Shown in pieces: positions 33,749 through 45,807 of a DNA stretch of 64,000 nucleotides; position 1 is the first letter of the stretch, and each line of letters begins with the position of its first letter. This DNA is from Henckelia pumila (taxonomy: Eukaryota; Streptophyta; Magnoliopsida; Lamiales; Gesneriaceae). The position numbers and the translations under genes were made by a program. The notes beneath the pieces are model-generated. The model worked only from the letters and a program-made list of their open reading frames with translations. It was not told the DNA's origin and ran no database searches. The stretch covers positions 144,784,861-144,848,860 of the forward strand of contig NC_133122.1 in the NCBI RefSeq assembly GCF_033568475.1. The letters are read 5' to 3'.

Positions 33749-33764
33749 CCCACAGACGGCGCCA
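33749..33764 (-). other. primer binding site of the Tat-like element
   Basis: TGGCGCCGTCTGTGGG on the minus strand starts one base after the 5' LTR end. It is a form often seen in Tat-lineage elements. The exact primer tRNA was not assigned. Confidence 0.75.
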
Positions 33765-33765
33765 A

Positions 33766-34458
33766 TGATGATGGTTTTGTAAAACCAGGGCCGGGCTATC
33801 AGGGTAGTGAAGTGGGCCTGACGTGGTGACCGGGCTAATGGAGGTAATATATGAGTTGTCCTTCCTTAATCAAGATGATCTGCACACCAAGGAAGGGAAT
33901 AAAAAGCACGTTAGTGGGGCGCCGGAGGGGTTTTCGGCGGGGCCACTCCGATGCTTAAGTTAGACTTAGAAATAGAGTGGGCTTTTTAGAGAAATGAGTA
34001 TAGTGCTTTGGAAGTTTAGATGAACATACCTCTACAAATATCTGTGACCAAGTATTTATAGGCCTTGGAGTGAGAGTGTCACTCCGCAATTCCAGGGTAG
34101 TGGCCATGATCTGGATCGTGGGTGCGGTAGTTGCCCACGTTTGCCTGTCACGTACGATGAACCCGGAAAGCTCGGGTTTATGATAATCGTGGGGATCATG
34201 CCCCTAAAACACGGGTCTTATCTAAGTCCTGCAGACCTGGTTTCCCGGGCTCCTGAGGCTCCTGGCCTGCCTTAATACGGCCCTGCCACTCCGGGGCATT
34301 CGTGGCCCTGCCCCCCTGGCTTACCGGGGCATCACTACTCATCCCAAAAATAGTCGGGCTAGAGTCTTACTCGCTGTCCTGACTTACAGTCCCGCCACCC
34401 TTACTTTAATACAACCCTGTAATCCCTGACTCTTTATGTCCCTGCCCCCGGGGCATCA
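33766..34458 (-). repeat. 5' LTR of the Tat-like element
   Basis: 693 bp. Its outer end TGATGCCCC (minus strand) abuts the duplication CATGT at 34459-34463. Confidence 0.88.
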
Positions 34459-34463
34459 CATGT

Positions 34464-35030
34464 CATTCAAATAAATTACACTGAAAGTCAGGCTCCGTCT
34501 GATTAAAGTTTTGACGGAGAGAATGGAACTCCTAACTATCCTAACTATTTGTCAATAGCTCCACCAATTCGAATACCTTTGACGACATATTGCTGTTTTG
34601 TTCAATGTGATTCAAGTTTTAAAAAAAAAAAATATCACGCACGATTATGTTACACAAATATGTTTCATTATCATCTTATATACGAATCAGGCCGTACCTA
34701 AATAATTATAATTACAATTACAAAATAAAGTAGGTGTACATTTAATTAAAAATAATGAGGCGAGAAATACGAAATTTTCTTCAGATATTTGTTGGTGGAT
34801 GAATCCCATAGGGGAAATGTATTTGATCGGCTTCGTGGGTATGCATTCGTATTCCAGGTGTTTTCTTTTTGCGCAAAATCTGCATTTGTTGACGTTATTA
34901 TTTGAATTTGTTGGAAATAATATTCCCCACCGCTTCGCTGACTTCATGCTGCGAAATCTCCATTTAAAGCATCTCAATCGCAGTTTTTCGCGCATTCTGA
35001 TCACTACTGATTTTGCAGAATAGCGCAGAG
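34464..35030. other. upstream region of the RING-CH gene
   Basis: Intergenic and probably promoter plus 5' untranslated sequence of the gene starting at 35031. No clear TATA box in the last 150 nt. No other gene was seen. Confidence 0.5.
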
Positions 35031-38000
35031 ATGGCTGGGAATTTGCAGGTGGAGATGTCACCAATGGCGATGGAGAACCCTAGGGATTCTGATCCCCTGC
35101 TCAGGGACTCGCATTCGCCTCCATTGTCTGCTGTTTCTGATTCTGGGATGAAAAAAGACGACATCGAAGCTGGTTCTCTGCCTTGTTGCAGGATTTGCCT
35201 CGAATACGACACTATACTTGGTATGCCACTGATGATTTTTTTGGTATTTTTTATTTTATTTAAAAAAATCTGATTTTTTCTGCTCAACAGTCTTTCGTTT
35301 GTTATGATTTCATTATCTTTTTTTGGCACAGTGGGTGTGTGATTTTGATTTTTTTACATGGTTGACTGATCTGGGAAAAATCCGGTAATGGATCTCAATT
35401 GATTACTTGACAGTGTTTTACATGCCAAAAAATGGAATTGATTCTGTTTTCTGTAGCTGTATTTTCAGTTACACGTCTTTTGGATGACTATTTGATGATC
35501 ATGCATGTGTTTAATATATTTCAACCTTTTATATTTCTTTCTTCTTTTTTCAAGTTTCCACTTCAAATTTGTTCCAAGCAGTGTTCTAAACAGCCGTTTC
35601 ACTTTAAACACTCCTAAAAATGTTGCACAACTAGATCTTAGTTTTATTTCTTGCGCATGTCTAGCCTCTTGGCTGTGTATTTGTGTTACATTTTTGGTGT
35701 GTGGTGTGGCATGTATTTTATTTTATCACTAATTGACCCGATTTATCTTTCGTTTATAGATCGCAAATTGATATCTCCGTGCATGTGCAAAGGGACTCAG
35801 CAGTTCGTGCATCGTTCTTGCCTCGATCACTGGAGGTCTGTCAAGGTGAGGGGTCGCTTCACTTGTTGCATTCATCGACATATTATATACCAACACTGTG
35901 ACTAAAGTTTTCTGGAAAATAAACCTTTTATTTTATGTAGGAAGGCTTTGCCTTTTTACATTGCACTACTTGCAGAGCTCAGTTTCATCTCCGAGTCGAC
36001 AAAGCAGAGGAAAGCTCTTGGCGTAAAATGAAGTTCAGAATTTTTGTGGCAAGGGATGTTTTCCTTGTCTTTTTGGCTGTGCAAACTGTAAGTTCAACTT
36101 ACAATTCATTGGCTTTTATCTCGAACTTATCTCATATCCTTATTCATAGAAATCCTATATCTCCCTTCTATTGTGGAGAAACTATGAAGGGGTGAAGCCG
36201 TGAAGGTTTATGTCTGAGAGCACATGAACTTTCTAGCAAAAAATAAACTTGTCAAACTATATCATTTATTTATACGATTAAATCTAAAAGAATATATTTA
36301 AATAATTAAAGAAAAATTGAATTTAAAGCAATTTGTGAAAATAAAAAAAATCAGAAATCATGAAAGTAAAGAAAAATAAATATAAATTAATAATTGAAAA
36401 CATAAATCAGAAATCCTGAAGTTATAAATAAAAGATGTAAAATCAATTTTCTTATTTTCTTGATGTATGATAATATAAATATTCAAATATTTTTTTGACT
36501 TTCAAGATTGTTTTCAGGTTTTCTCCTTAGTACTTGTTTATAGATTTATATAAAAACGTTTTTAAAATCTTAGACGGTGGAAAAATGTCATTGCTCCCAA
36601 ATAAGCCCAAAATCAAATTCTATTAAGATGGCACACAATTGCTTGTGAACTGTGATTTATGTGCTTCATCCATCATATGATTACTACACGTTTTGCTAAT
36701 CCACCTACAAGAATTGCAACGTACCAGCCCCTGGTTACGTCTCATTTCCAAGCTTTGGATTCTTTTGTGTTGCGGCCTAACGGGGCCAAGTGACATGTTT
36801 TTCCTAATCTTTTGACCAATCTTTTTATGTGAGACTCACTGGGTTTGAGTTTGCCCATAAATAGAGTGCTTTTGTTTGTTATCATCTTCGGTTTGTGGAA
36901 ACACTTTTCCACTCATCGCAATTGGTGAAGTGTGCTTTTTCCATTTGTAGATTCTCCATTTTTGGAAATGATATCATGTGAGATTGTTTGTCAATAAGAT
37001 CAAAAGTACACTAAATAACATGGACAACTATATCTCCTAAAAAGTTAAGTTTTACAAAAAAACGGATCTGTACTGTTGATTGTGCCACAGGGTGGATTAT
37101 ATTCCTTCTTGTGCAAATGCATTAGATTGCGTAAGATTTTGAAAATCCGTGCCTTGTTAATATGAGGGGCTCTCTTGAAAGCCTCCTTAAAGCACAAGAG
37201 GATGCTCTTAAGAGTGGCCATGAAGAATGAGATATGAAGCCAGTGCTTAGCTCTCTCCCACAATGTTTTGGGAAAGTGCATCAGAAAACTAGATGATCCA
37301 AGTGCATCTGAAGACTGGATGATCCAAAGATTCCTCAGCCGAGTGGCGGAAGGCACACGACCCATCCATAACAAATGGTAATCTATCTCGTGTAAGTGAT
37401 TTGCCACGAGCACCAAGCCAGAGAACAAAGGAACGCTTCGACTTCATAGAGGATTTCCAGAACGAAGTCTTCGGAGCCAAAGAAACAATAAGCTCGTTTT
37501 ACTCCCTAAGCATGAGAAAAAACCAAGAGGCTAAAATATAAGGGCTGGCATAAATAATCGTGCGAAGTGGATCCTTTTTCTCGTATGGATAGAAGCTTTT
37601 TATCTATGGGAAGTCGATAGTTCGCACTAATCAAGTCTTCCTACCATTCAATTTTATAGTAATAACTGAAATCCGAGCTTTATAATCTCATCTGTAAAGG
37701 GTGATAGGATCTCTTACCCTCAGTAATTTTGCACATGTGTGATCAAAGTTGGAAATAACTCGGGGAATATAATACCAAGGCGTATGATTAATGAATGCAA
37801 GCATCATCTATATCTCACTAAATTCACAAAAATGTGCATGTTTTCCGCTAAGAAATTTTGAAAATCTCGCAATTAATATGTTTTTAATATATCATCATAA
37901 TTTTTTAATCCTCCGAAAGAACTATACTATGGTTGAGCAAGATGTGGCCAACTATGCCACCGAAAAAAATACTAAGTGCAATCCTTACCTTATATGGGTT

Positions 38001-41000
38001 TGTGTTTGCCAATAAATAGAGCCCTCTTGTTTGTTACCATCTTCACTTGGTGGAAATCTTTTTCTACTCACCGCAATTGAGGTATGGTTATCGGCAAAGA
38101 TCTAAAATTCTTCTTGAAGTTCCTTTTCCATCTGAAAATCTCTCCATTTTTGGAAACGATATTTCATGAGATTGTTTAATAAGTAAGATAAAAAAAAATC
38201 ACAGATCGAAACTTTACCCTAAAAGCCTTCTTAAACCATCTAATCATGCCCTTAAGAGTGACCATGGAAAATGAGATATGAAGCCGGTACCTTAACTCTA
38301 TCCCATGATGCCCAGGGAAAGTGCATCGGAAGAATAGATGATCCAAAGATTTCTTAGCCGCGTGGCAGAATGCAGATGACCTATCATAACAAATGATAGT
38401 AATTTGCCACGAGCTCCGAGCCAGAGAATGAAAGAGCACTTCCGTAGCATACAGGATTTCCAGACGAGGCCCTTGTAACTCTGGGAGAGAGTCTACGAAG
38501 AAACAATAAGCTCGTTCAGCCCCAAAGCATGATAAAAAAAGCCAAGAGGCTAAAATATGCGAGACATGCTGACAGGATCTTGCGAGGTGGATCACTTCTT
38601 CTCAGATAGACAAAACATTCTCTTGATCAATGGGAAGTCGATAGTCCTCTTTGATAAGTCTTCCCACCATTCAATTTTACAACAATGAATGAAATCAACG
38701 CTTTATAATCTCCTTTGCGAAAGGGTGTAAGATCTTTTTTTTCATATACGTGTTCAAAGGTGGAAATATTTTGGGGAATATAATACAAAGTCTTATGATT
38801 AATGCATGCATTAATTATCTATACCTCATTAACATCACAAAATTGTCCGTGTTTCCGGCTAAGAAATTACGAAAATCTTGCAATTAATATGCAGTTCATA
38901 TCATATCATGATTTTTAAGTCCTCTGAATGAACCATACTATGGATGAGCCAGATGAAGCCAACTTTGCTACCGTAAAATATAAAAGACTCGGGCTTATAC
39001 ATAATCCTACCAATAATCTCTTAGTTCAGACTAACATAGATTGTGGGGTAAACTATAAACGGTTACAAAAGAAAAGCATAAATTGCCATAGGCCTAGAAG
39101 CCTCTATGACCTTTGTGGAATGGTTTGGGCACATAATTCTCACAAATACCTATCAATTAATGTATGTCGTAATTTTCCATATCTAATTAAGGTTACCAAA
39201 ACGTGATTTGAAAAATCGTGAAATAAATGCCAAGTTTTATTTGATCACATAAGCATGTAAGAAATCATGCAAAATGTGTTCAACTAAAGAAATGTGCTTG
39301 GTATAATCATTTTTTCTAAATTTGTTGAGCAATGGAGTTATAGCACATGGAGACAACATAGACAATGAAAGAAGTAAATGAAGGCCAATTGCTCAACCAA
39401 TCATTTCTTAATCAAACCTAAAAGAATTATGGTAGCAAAATGTCATCATACATAAAGTAGTAATAATCCAAAAGATATTTATTGATTAAATATATTTACT
39501 AATTTTCTATCATTCATTAGAGCAAAATTTTAATTTTGACTTTTGTGAGGTAAATACAATATTTTAGGTTACTAGAAAAGTATTTATAGCATGCAAATTT
39601 TCATAGAAATAATCTTTTTTAATAGGAAACTTTATTATATTAAATCATAATGAACTATTAATTACAAAAGGTGGACATGAGGTCCCCATACTAGACAACA
39701 AAAGCTCGGATCATATCAATAGCATATAAAACTCGAATCTCTTAATAAGTCTGAAACCGAGAAAGTTTTAAACTCCACGTAAGAAGTCCGTATCTTAATC
39801 TTGTCCCCAACACGTTTCACCAACTTTGCTATATTGTCAAAAATCCTACTACTACTCTCCAACCAAAACGACCAGCAAATACAATGAACCACCACCGTCC
39901 AAAAAATTCTAACCCTCTTTCCAAGGTCGCGTCCAAGATCAACATAAAATAAGTCCTTCGTTGACCTCGGAGTAACCCAAACCAAACTCAACTCACCATA
40001 ACTAATGAAATAATGTGATATATCATTTTCTTTTATTACACCTGAACCGATTGGGTTTCAGGTATATGGTGCAAAAAGCTCCACTAGGAAAAAAACAAGG
40101 AAACGCTAGTGTACTACTTTATCTGGTGAGGTTCATGAGTTAGCGTAAGAGTCATAATAACGTAGTTAACAAACATGGGGCTTAAACACCGTGGATAGAA
40201 AAGGTTAAAATGTTAACATCTCTAGAAACATGGGGCTTAAACACCGTGGATAGAAAAGGTTAAAATGAATCACATGAACTAAGTGAATCAGGGGAACTCG
40301 GGACACGTGAATGTCAGATCCAAGTGAGCTAGCATTGTGGACCCTAAGATAATGGCAGTGCATCGTAACCTACGTCGCGAACGGAGCATTAGAGATGTCG
40401 GGGGTACCCGACGAAAACCCTCCGATTTTCAAGTCAGAGAGAAGAAATCAACTTTTGAAAGCTAAAATGAGAAGTTCCTTTGAAATGGGAGGAATAGGTC
40501 TATTTATAGACCTATTGACTCTTGATGGGCTTGGAGTAAAAAAGCCATTTTGTCTGGGCTTGGGCCACATACGGACTTGACTCTTAATTTTCGCAGGCTT
40601 TAGTAGTGAGCTAGTTTATTGAAATTGGGTTATTACCCATCACCTGAAGAGAAACCTGGAAAACCAAAATATATACCAGCTAGGGTTATTTATTCAGTTT
40701 GGGCAGTTAACTGAACCGTGAACACCTCTAATAGCAGCTCCAATGCATCCATGTCAATGAGTAGATCTAGCGATACAACTAGCATAACTGCATAAGCTAG
40801 TTGAATAAAATGATGAAATATGATAAATAACTCGTTCAAATGTAGCCTTATTTTGTTTATGCTTTAAAATCTAGTTTGAATACAATTATCAATTGTCCTT
40901 TGGACCTGTGGTTTCGACTAGGAGTGCAAACGAACCGAATCGAGGCGAATACTGTTAAAAATTTAAGGCTTGAATTTGGCTCGAATTAAGTATATTCGAG

Positions 41001-44000
41001 TTCGAGCTCGATTCGATGCTCAAAAATTTCAAATATTTTGGTTTGAGCTCGGCTCGAAATATTCGAGCCTATTCGTGAACTATTCCTCAGATATTATGGT
41101 TCGAAAAACTCGAAATATTCGAAAAGGTTCGAAATGTATATATATTTATTATATATTATATGATTATATTATATTAATAAAATATTAAGGCTCGCGAACT
41201 ATCGAACAAAATAATTTTGGCTCGAGCTCGGCTCGAAAAAAAGTTCGAACATGTTCGTATTCGGCTTGAGTTCAATAAGTTCGAATACAAATCAAATATT
41301 TATCGAGCTGGCTGAAAAGCTCGCGAACCGGTTCGATTCGTTTACACCCCTAGTTTCGACTGTCTTATTAGACGTCCATCCACTTCTAGAATTTGTCTTC
41401 CTACCATAAAGCCCTTCAGCTTGAGATTATGTCTCATCCATAACTCCCAGCCCACTAAAATTTTGGAGTTTATTTTGTATAGACGAGTGCTGAGTATCTT
41501 TTGTGTTGCATGAACCGAACTTCTTGGGGAGTAAAGGGATATAAAAGTCTCATTTATGATACTATTGACGATTCCATTTAGCTGAAACTCATACATGCTT
41601 CAATTTGATGTCCCTTTGTGGAATGGTGACATTCTTGAGAAATTTAATAGAGATTCCGATACGACCTGGTGCTGAATTCCTATCATAGTGGGACATGGTA
41701 TCTTTTCTGTCATCTGTGCTAAAATTTTTCCAACTCTTCTATTTGCATAGAGGAAATTAAGGACCAATGTGGCCCCATCTCTCTTGTGATGAGCAGAGGT
41801 TTTTATAAGATTTCACCAATGCATCGACTATACCCCCAACGTCATTTATGACCGTTCCAAAACTCCAATTTCGATATCACATTTTGTGGCTTTTCTACCA
41901 TTCACGAGCTTATGGAATAGTTTCACGTGCGCATACCCCTCCTTTACCAAGTTGAATTTGGAATTCGTTGTTATGGCTCTGTGGTCATTAAATAACAACT
42001 CTTTCCATTGCCTTTTCAATTGCTATCTAATTCATATTCTTCATTCCAATTTGCACATCCTTTTTATGCTGTATCTTCCCTAGATTGTTCCTTTTCTTAA
42101 TTTTTATAACGCCAAATGTGTGTCTTGAATGTTATACGCCATGAAGGTTTGAGACATGAATTAAGCTCACCTTCGGGGTTATTATTTTAGATCTAACGGT
42201 TAATAGCCATTCATTTTTATTTGTAAATTAATGAATATTTGCTTTATCATTGTTTGATGGTTATAAAGTATGTATTGAATATAAAGGGAAATTTTTACAT
42301 GTTCCTAAATTTTAGATTATCATGACTTACTACACCTTGATTCAGTACGGTGCTGGATGCATTTGTTAATTTGTTCTTATCTCGAGGTCACTCGTATGCC
42401 ATAGTATGTTTTCAAAACAAAACTGCACACTTTTTGATGATGTCAATTCTCTAGAATTAACTCGGTTAGAGAAAAGATTAGAACAATAGTTTACCCACTG
42501 AATCAAGGTTTGAAAATCATAGAAATGTCTTATCACCATATTTGGGCAGAGTAACAATCAATTTATCACACCGGGTTAGGGCAAGACCATGGAGCTTTCA
42601 AAATATATATTCCAACCAGTTAGATTTAAAGTTTTCAGTGAACTTCTCATTCCAAAATTTTCTTCGTAGTCGTGCTTTGAAAACCATGACCGTATTTGTC
42701 CCGGAGTTCTACAAATGTACAAATCCATTTTGAAAACAGCGGAAACCTGAAGTCCACTTACCAATAGTGGCTAGGAGTCCTTGAATTCAAGGATCATGAA
42801 GGAAGGCCTCAGATTTGCCTATGCTTGATGTCTTAGCTGAAAATCACTTATCATACTCGGAAATGTGCCAGAATTAAGTGTTGTGCTGAGAGTTTTTTTG
42901 TAAAGTATTGTGGGTTCTAAACTTCAAATTGTGAGCTTGAGGGGAATATTTATAGGTGCTAAAGTTAAAGGTAATAAACTTGGCATTAGACCTACATTAG
43001 CGGGCATTATTTGATTGTTGTGCGAGGGCATTAACATCTTATAATAATTGTTGTACTAAAGCACGCAATAAACTTGGCACTAAACCGACATATAGAAGTT
43101 CCAAGGTTTCACAATTAGAGGATAACTCATCACTCTTCTCGACCAGCCACTCCCCAAAGCCCCTTCTCTCTATTGGAGAATTTTGTTGTGAGCTACAGAT
43201 GGTATGATAAATTCCATGCCAATTTTGTTTGATTCATGCAAATTTTCTCAGAAATCAATTACGATAAATTTGATATTTTCGTTGAAGAACTTGATGTTAC
43301 TGAATTTGAAACGAACTGTTGAAAGCCTTGTTATCCCTGAGCTGGAGCGCCAATATCTATCTCTTAATTTTTCTGATATTCTATCATGCATTATGCTTTG
43401 GAAAGTAGTAGTTTTCCATTACTGTCCAATTATAGTTGCATAACTTTTTAGTCAAATGCACGATTTAAATTCTTCCATTTCCTATTATGAGTTGAACTGT
43501 GGTCATAATGAAAGTTGCAAAACTGGAAATTAGGTGGAAAAAATGCTCATGATTATTACTTTTGTCTTGTTCCCAGGTGATTGGGGGGATAGGTGCTTTT
43601 GCATATGTGATGGATAAAGATGGAACTTTCAGGAATTCGTTTAATGACGATTGGGATCGCATACTTTCAAAGCACCCTATTCCTTTTTACTATTGTGTAG
43701 GTAAATATCTATTCCTATGGATTTATCAGCACATGAGACAATATTGGTGCACCATGAAATAATTAAATTTATCAAGCTAAGATATCCAGTGTCTATCATT
43801 TTTGTACTAAATAATGTGTTTGCCATTATTTTGAACCAGCAGCGCAAACTCATTTTTTGGTTTAACATCTGTGATATTGTAAATAATTTTAATCATGGAA
43901 ATTATATTAGTTCAAACAATCATTGAACTAGTTAAAAGATGTTATTGTGTTTCTCTAAACCTTGACACGCACTACATTGTGTTTCTCTAAACCTTGACAC

Positions 44001-45807
44001 GCAATACATTGCTTTTCTCTAAACCTTGACACGCAATACATTGTCGTATGTGGAAAGAATTCATTATGTAAAAAAACCTGTCCAGCAAGAAAATCATTCT
44101 AACTTGACTCTATCTTTCTAGTTTAACATAAAACTATTATTAGACGAACTCGAGTGATTTCTCTTGGTCACTCACACTTATCAATTATCATCATTTTTCT
44201 AGGTGTTGCTTAATCAATTTGTTGTATGTTGATCACCTTTAGTTAGAGTTCAGACTTCTTTGAATTTTTAATAAAATGCAGATGGCTGGCTGTTTTTTTG
44301 TCTAAATAGAAGTATAATAATATTAATAAAGTTTATGGTGTAAACATGCGATCAGGGTTTCTGAGTTTCCTTGTGCTGCTTGGACTTCTTGGCCTCATAC
44401 TGCACTGTTCCACCTTAAGTTGCAATGATCCGCGGGTGGCTGGCTGTCAGAACTGTTGTTATGGCTGGGGCATGTTGGATTTTTTTCCGGTATCGTTGGA
44501 ATCTTGGATTGGTCTGGTTATCATTTTTGTTATTATCTTTACCATAGTTGGTATAGCCTATTGCTTCCTTGCTGCCACTGTGGCAATTCAGAGGATTGGG
44601 CAAAGACACTACCACATCCTCGCCAAGAGAGAACTGACGCAGGTATGATATATTTAATGTATCTTTCTAAATATGTTGATGAAGTCCAACTTTTTTATTT
44701 TATGTGATTGGCCAGCCAGTATTGAATTATGGGCTGGGTTTATGCAGTAGCTTTGAAATTAGTTGAGTTATGCAGATGAATTTTAAATTTTGTTAACCTA
44801 AAACTTTTGTAAATTTTGTACCCCTTAAAAAGAGTAATTTGTCCGTGAAAACCTAGTATTTTAAGCAGAATCCTTGTCAAGATCTTTTGTGCGTCAAGAG
44901 CCTTCCGCCTGAATCACATTTGAACGATTATTAACAACATATTGTTCTTGGCATGCAATTGAAGTAAGCATGCATTTTAATCTGATGCTTTGATGCCAAG
45001 AGTTTCATGTGGTATCGATAAATAGAAGCTGTCCTATTTATCTGGCTGCTTGTATGCCATGGCGAAGAGACTCTAAACCAATGGCAGTCGTGCATCTCAA
45101 ATGCAGAAGTTCAAAACTTCAAGTTTAGTTTTCTAAAATTGTATGTTTGGTCCCAATTTGATACAATAAGCCACCTCCATTATCGAACATTCGAGTACCC
45201 TTCTGTTTGGTTCGTCACCATTTGTATCTTCCCCCACACTCAATTCTTTGTTCTCGGTAAAGTATGAATTCACCTTTGCGATTGCCGGATTCCTGATTTA
45301 CATGGTTGTTCATTAACCAAGTGTGCACCATCTGCATTGGATCTAATTGTAGTAGTCAGACGTCAAACTCTGCCAGTGCAGGGGGAGAGAAGGGCCAAGA
45401 GGAGCAGTTTTTGTTGGAATATATTTTATATTATCTTTTGTATATTCTGTTTTATCTAATATATTCCAATAGTTTCTTGTCATCTGTAGGAATTTTTCCA
45501 GAGACGCATGTAGTTTTCACGTATCTTAGACAAAATATAATCCCATGTTATGAAAGAATTCAAGTTTTTGGTTTCACCCCCCTTGTATGTTCCTGGTTCT
45601 GCCACAATCTGGGTACTGAGTAGAATGCATCTTTCTTACCATTTTGCATAATGGTGTGAGGAATCACTTTTCTGAAAAATTTGCTGGTTAAGGTACATTT
45701 TCTGAATATTGCAGGAGTACGTAGTGGAGGATCTTGGTGGCTGTTACACCCCTCCGACTCTGGCTCCAGAACACGAGGAACGTCTGCGATCACTTAAATT
45801 ACTGTAA
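35031..45807 (+). CDS. RING-CH (MARCH-type) membrane E3 ubiquitin ligase
   Basis: Six coding exons: 35031-35220, 35760-35845, 35941-36087, 43577-43700, 44356-44642 and 45715-45807, all with GT-AG introns in consistent phase. They give about 308 aa. Residues 1-50 are a Ser/Pro/Asp-rich cytosolic head. The RING-CH finger is C53-x2-C56, C71-x-C73, H81-x2-C84, C100-x2-C103, an exact C4HC3 pattern with the conserved W88. Three hydrophobic spans follow (about IFVARDVFLVFLAV, FLSFLVLLGLLGLILHC, IGLVIIFVIIFTIVGIAYC), with a Cys-rich loop (CQNCCYGWG) between the last two. The tail YVVEDLGGCYTPP is typical of a plant family. Such proteins recruit E2 enzymes at endomembranes to ubiquitinate partner proteins. 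The substrate is unknown. All zinc ligands are intact, so it is probably functional despite the 7.5-kb third intron. Confidence 0.92.
37045..37500 (-). pseudogene. LINE fragment (RT zinc-binding domain), copy A
   Basis: Minus-strand frames read FVLWLGARGKSLTRDRLPF and, in shifted frames, SAEESLDHPVFRC. This is the zf-RVT pattern at the C-terminus of plant LINE ORF2. Frameshifts and stops break it. A short duplication (AGATGATCCAA...) lies inside. Confidence 0.65.
38176..38595 (-). pseudogene. LINE fragment (RT zinc-binding domain), copy B
   Basis: Paralogous to copy A. It reads AAKKSLDHLFFRCTF with the conserved zf-RVT Asp-His and Phe-x-Cys. Broken by frameshifts, so no product. Confidence 0.65.
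39610..40020 (-). pseudogene. LINE 3' end fragment
   Basis: The minus-strand frame at 39716-39991 reads WTVVVHCICWSFWLESSSRIF, the usual tail after zf-RVT (W-x-x-W-x-ERN-RIF in relatives). The stretch 39610-39700 looks like the 3' untranslated end. Confidence 0.6.
40919..41352. mobile_element. hAT-like MITE with 8-bp target duplication
   Basis: The ends TAGGAGTGCAAACGAACCGA and TCGTTTACACCCCTA are imperfect inverted repeats. The 8-bp duplication GTTTCGAC flanks at 40911-40918 and 41353-41360. The 434-bp interior is rich in TTCGA/CTCGAG phrases and has no ORF. Typical plant non-autonomous hAT. Confidence 0.9.
43946..44041. repeat. three copies of a 32-bp tandem repeat in intron 4
   Basis: Units start at 43946, 43978 and 44010 (TTTCTCTAAACCTTGACACG...), nearly identical. 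Confidence 0.95.

Larger units (their letters stand above)
27900..34458 (-). mobile_element. deleted Tat-lineage Ty3/gypsy element with an antisense ORF
   Basis: LTRs of about 0.69 kb, starting TGATGCCCC and ending CATCATCA on the minus strand, bound the element. The 5-bp duplication CATGT flanks it at 27895-27899 and 34459-34463. On the minus strand the order is 5' LTR, PBS, Gag N-terminus, fused integrase C-terminus, 70-bp tandem array, a long ORF on the opposite strand, 3' LTR. An extra antisense ORF and a repeat-rich region between pol and the 3' LTR are known features of the Tat/Ogre/Retand lineage. RT, RNase H, protease and most of Gag are gone, so it is non-autonomous. LTR divergence by eye is near 2%, so it is older than the chromovirus. 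Confidence 0.85.
36841..38980. repeat. tandem duplication of about 1.1 kb inside the intron
   Basis: Copy A (about 36841-37990) and copy B (about 37997-38980) share order and sequence. Both start with GGGTTTG.GTTTGCC and ATAAATAGAG, carry an antisense LINE piece in the middle, contain GGGAAGTCGATAGT, and end with ACTATGG..GAGC. Divergence is moderate, so the duplication is old. Confidence 0.75.
36088..43576 (+). other. third intron of the RING-CH gene, 7.5 kb, transposon-filled
   Basis: Donor ACT|GTAAGT and acceptor TTCCCAG|GTG. It holds a tandem duplication with LINE fragments (36841-38980), another LINE 3' piece (39610-40020), a 41-bp direct repeat (40173-40213 and 40226-40266) and a hAT MITE (40919-41352). 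The parts 36088-36840 and 41353-43576 show nothing I recognise. An 84-codon minus ORF at 41342-41596 is coding-like but unassigned. Confidence 0.8.

Noticed and set aside
41342..41596. 84-codon minus-strand ORF in the RING-CH intron
   Set aside because: It reads like protein (for example LWMRHNLKLKGFMVGRQILE) but I recognise no family and no neighbouring exon, so it is left unassigned rather than called a gene.
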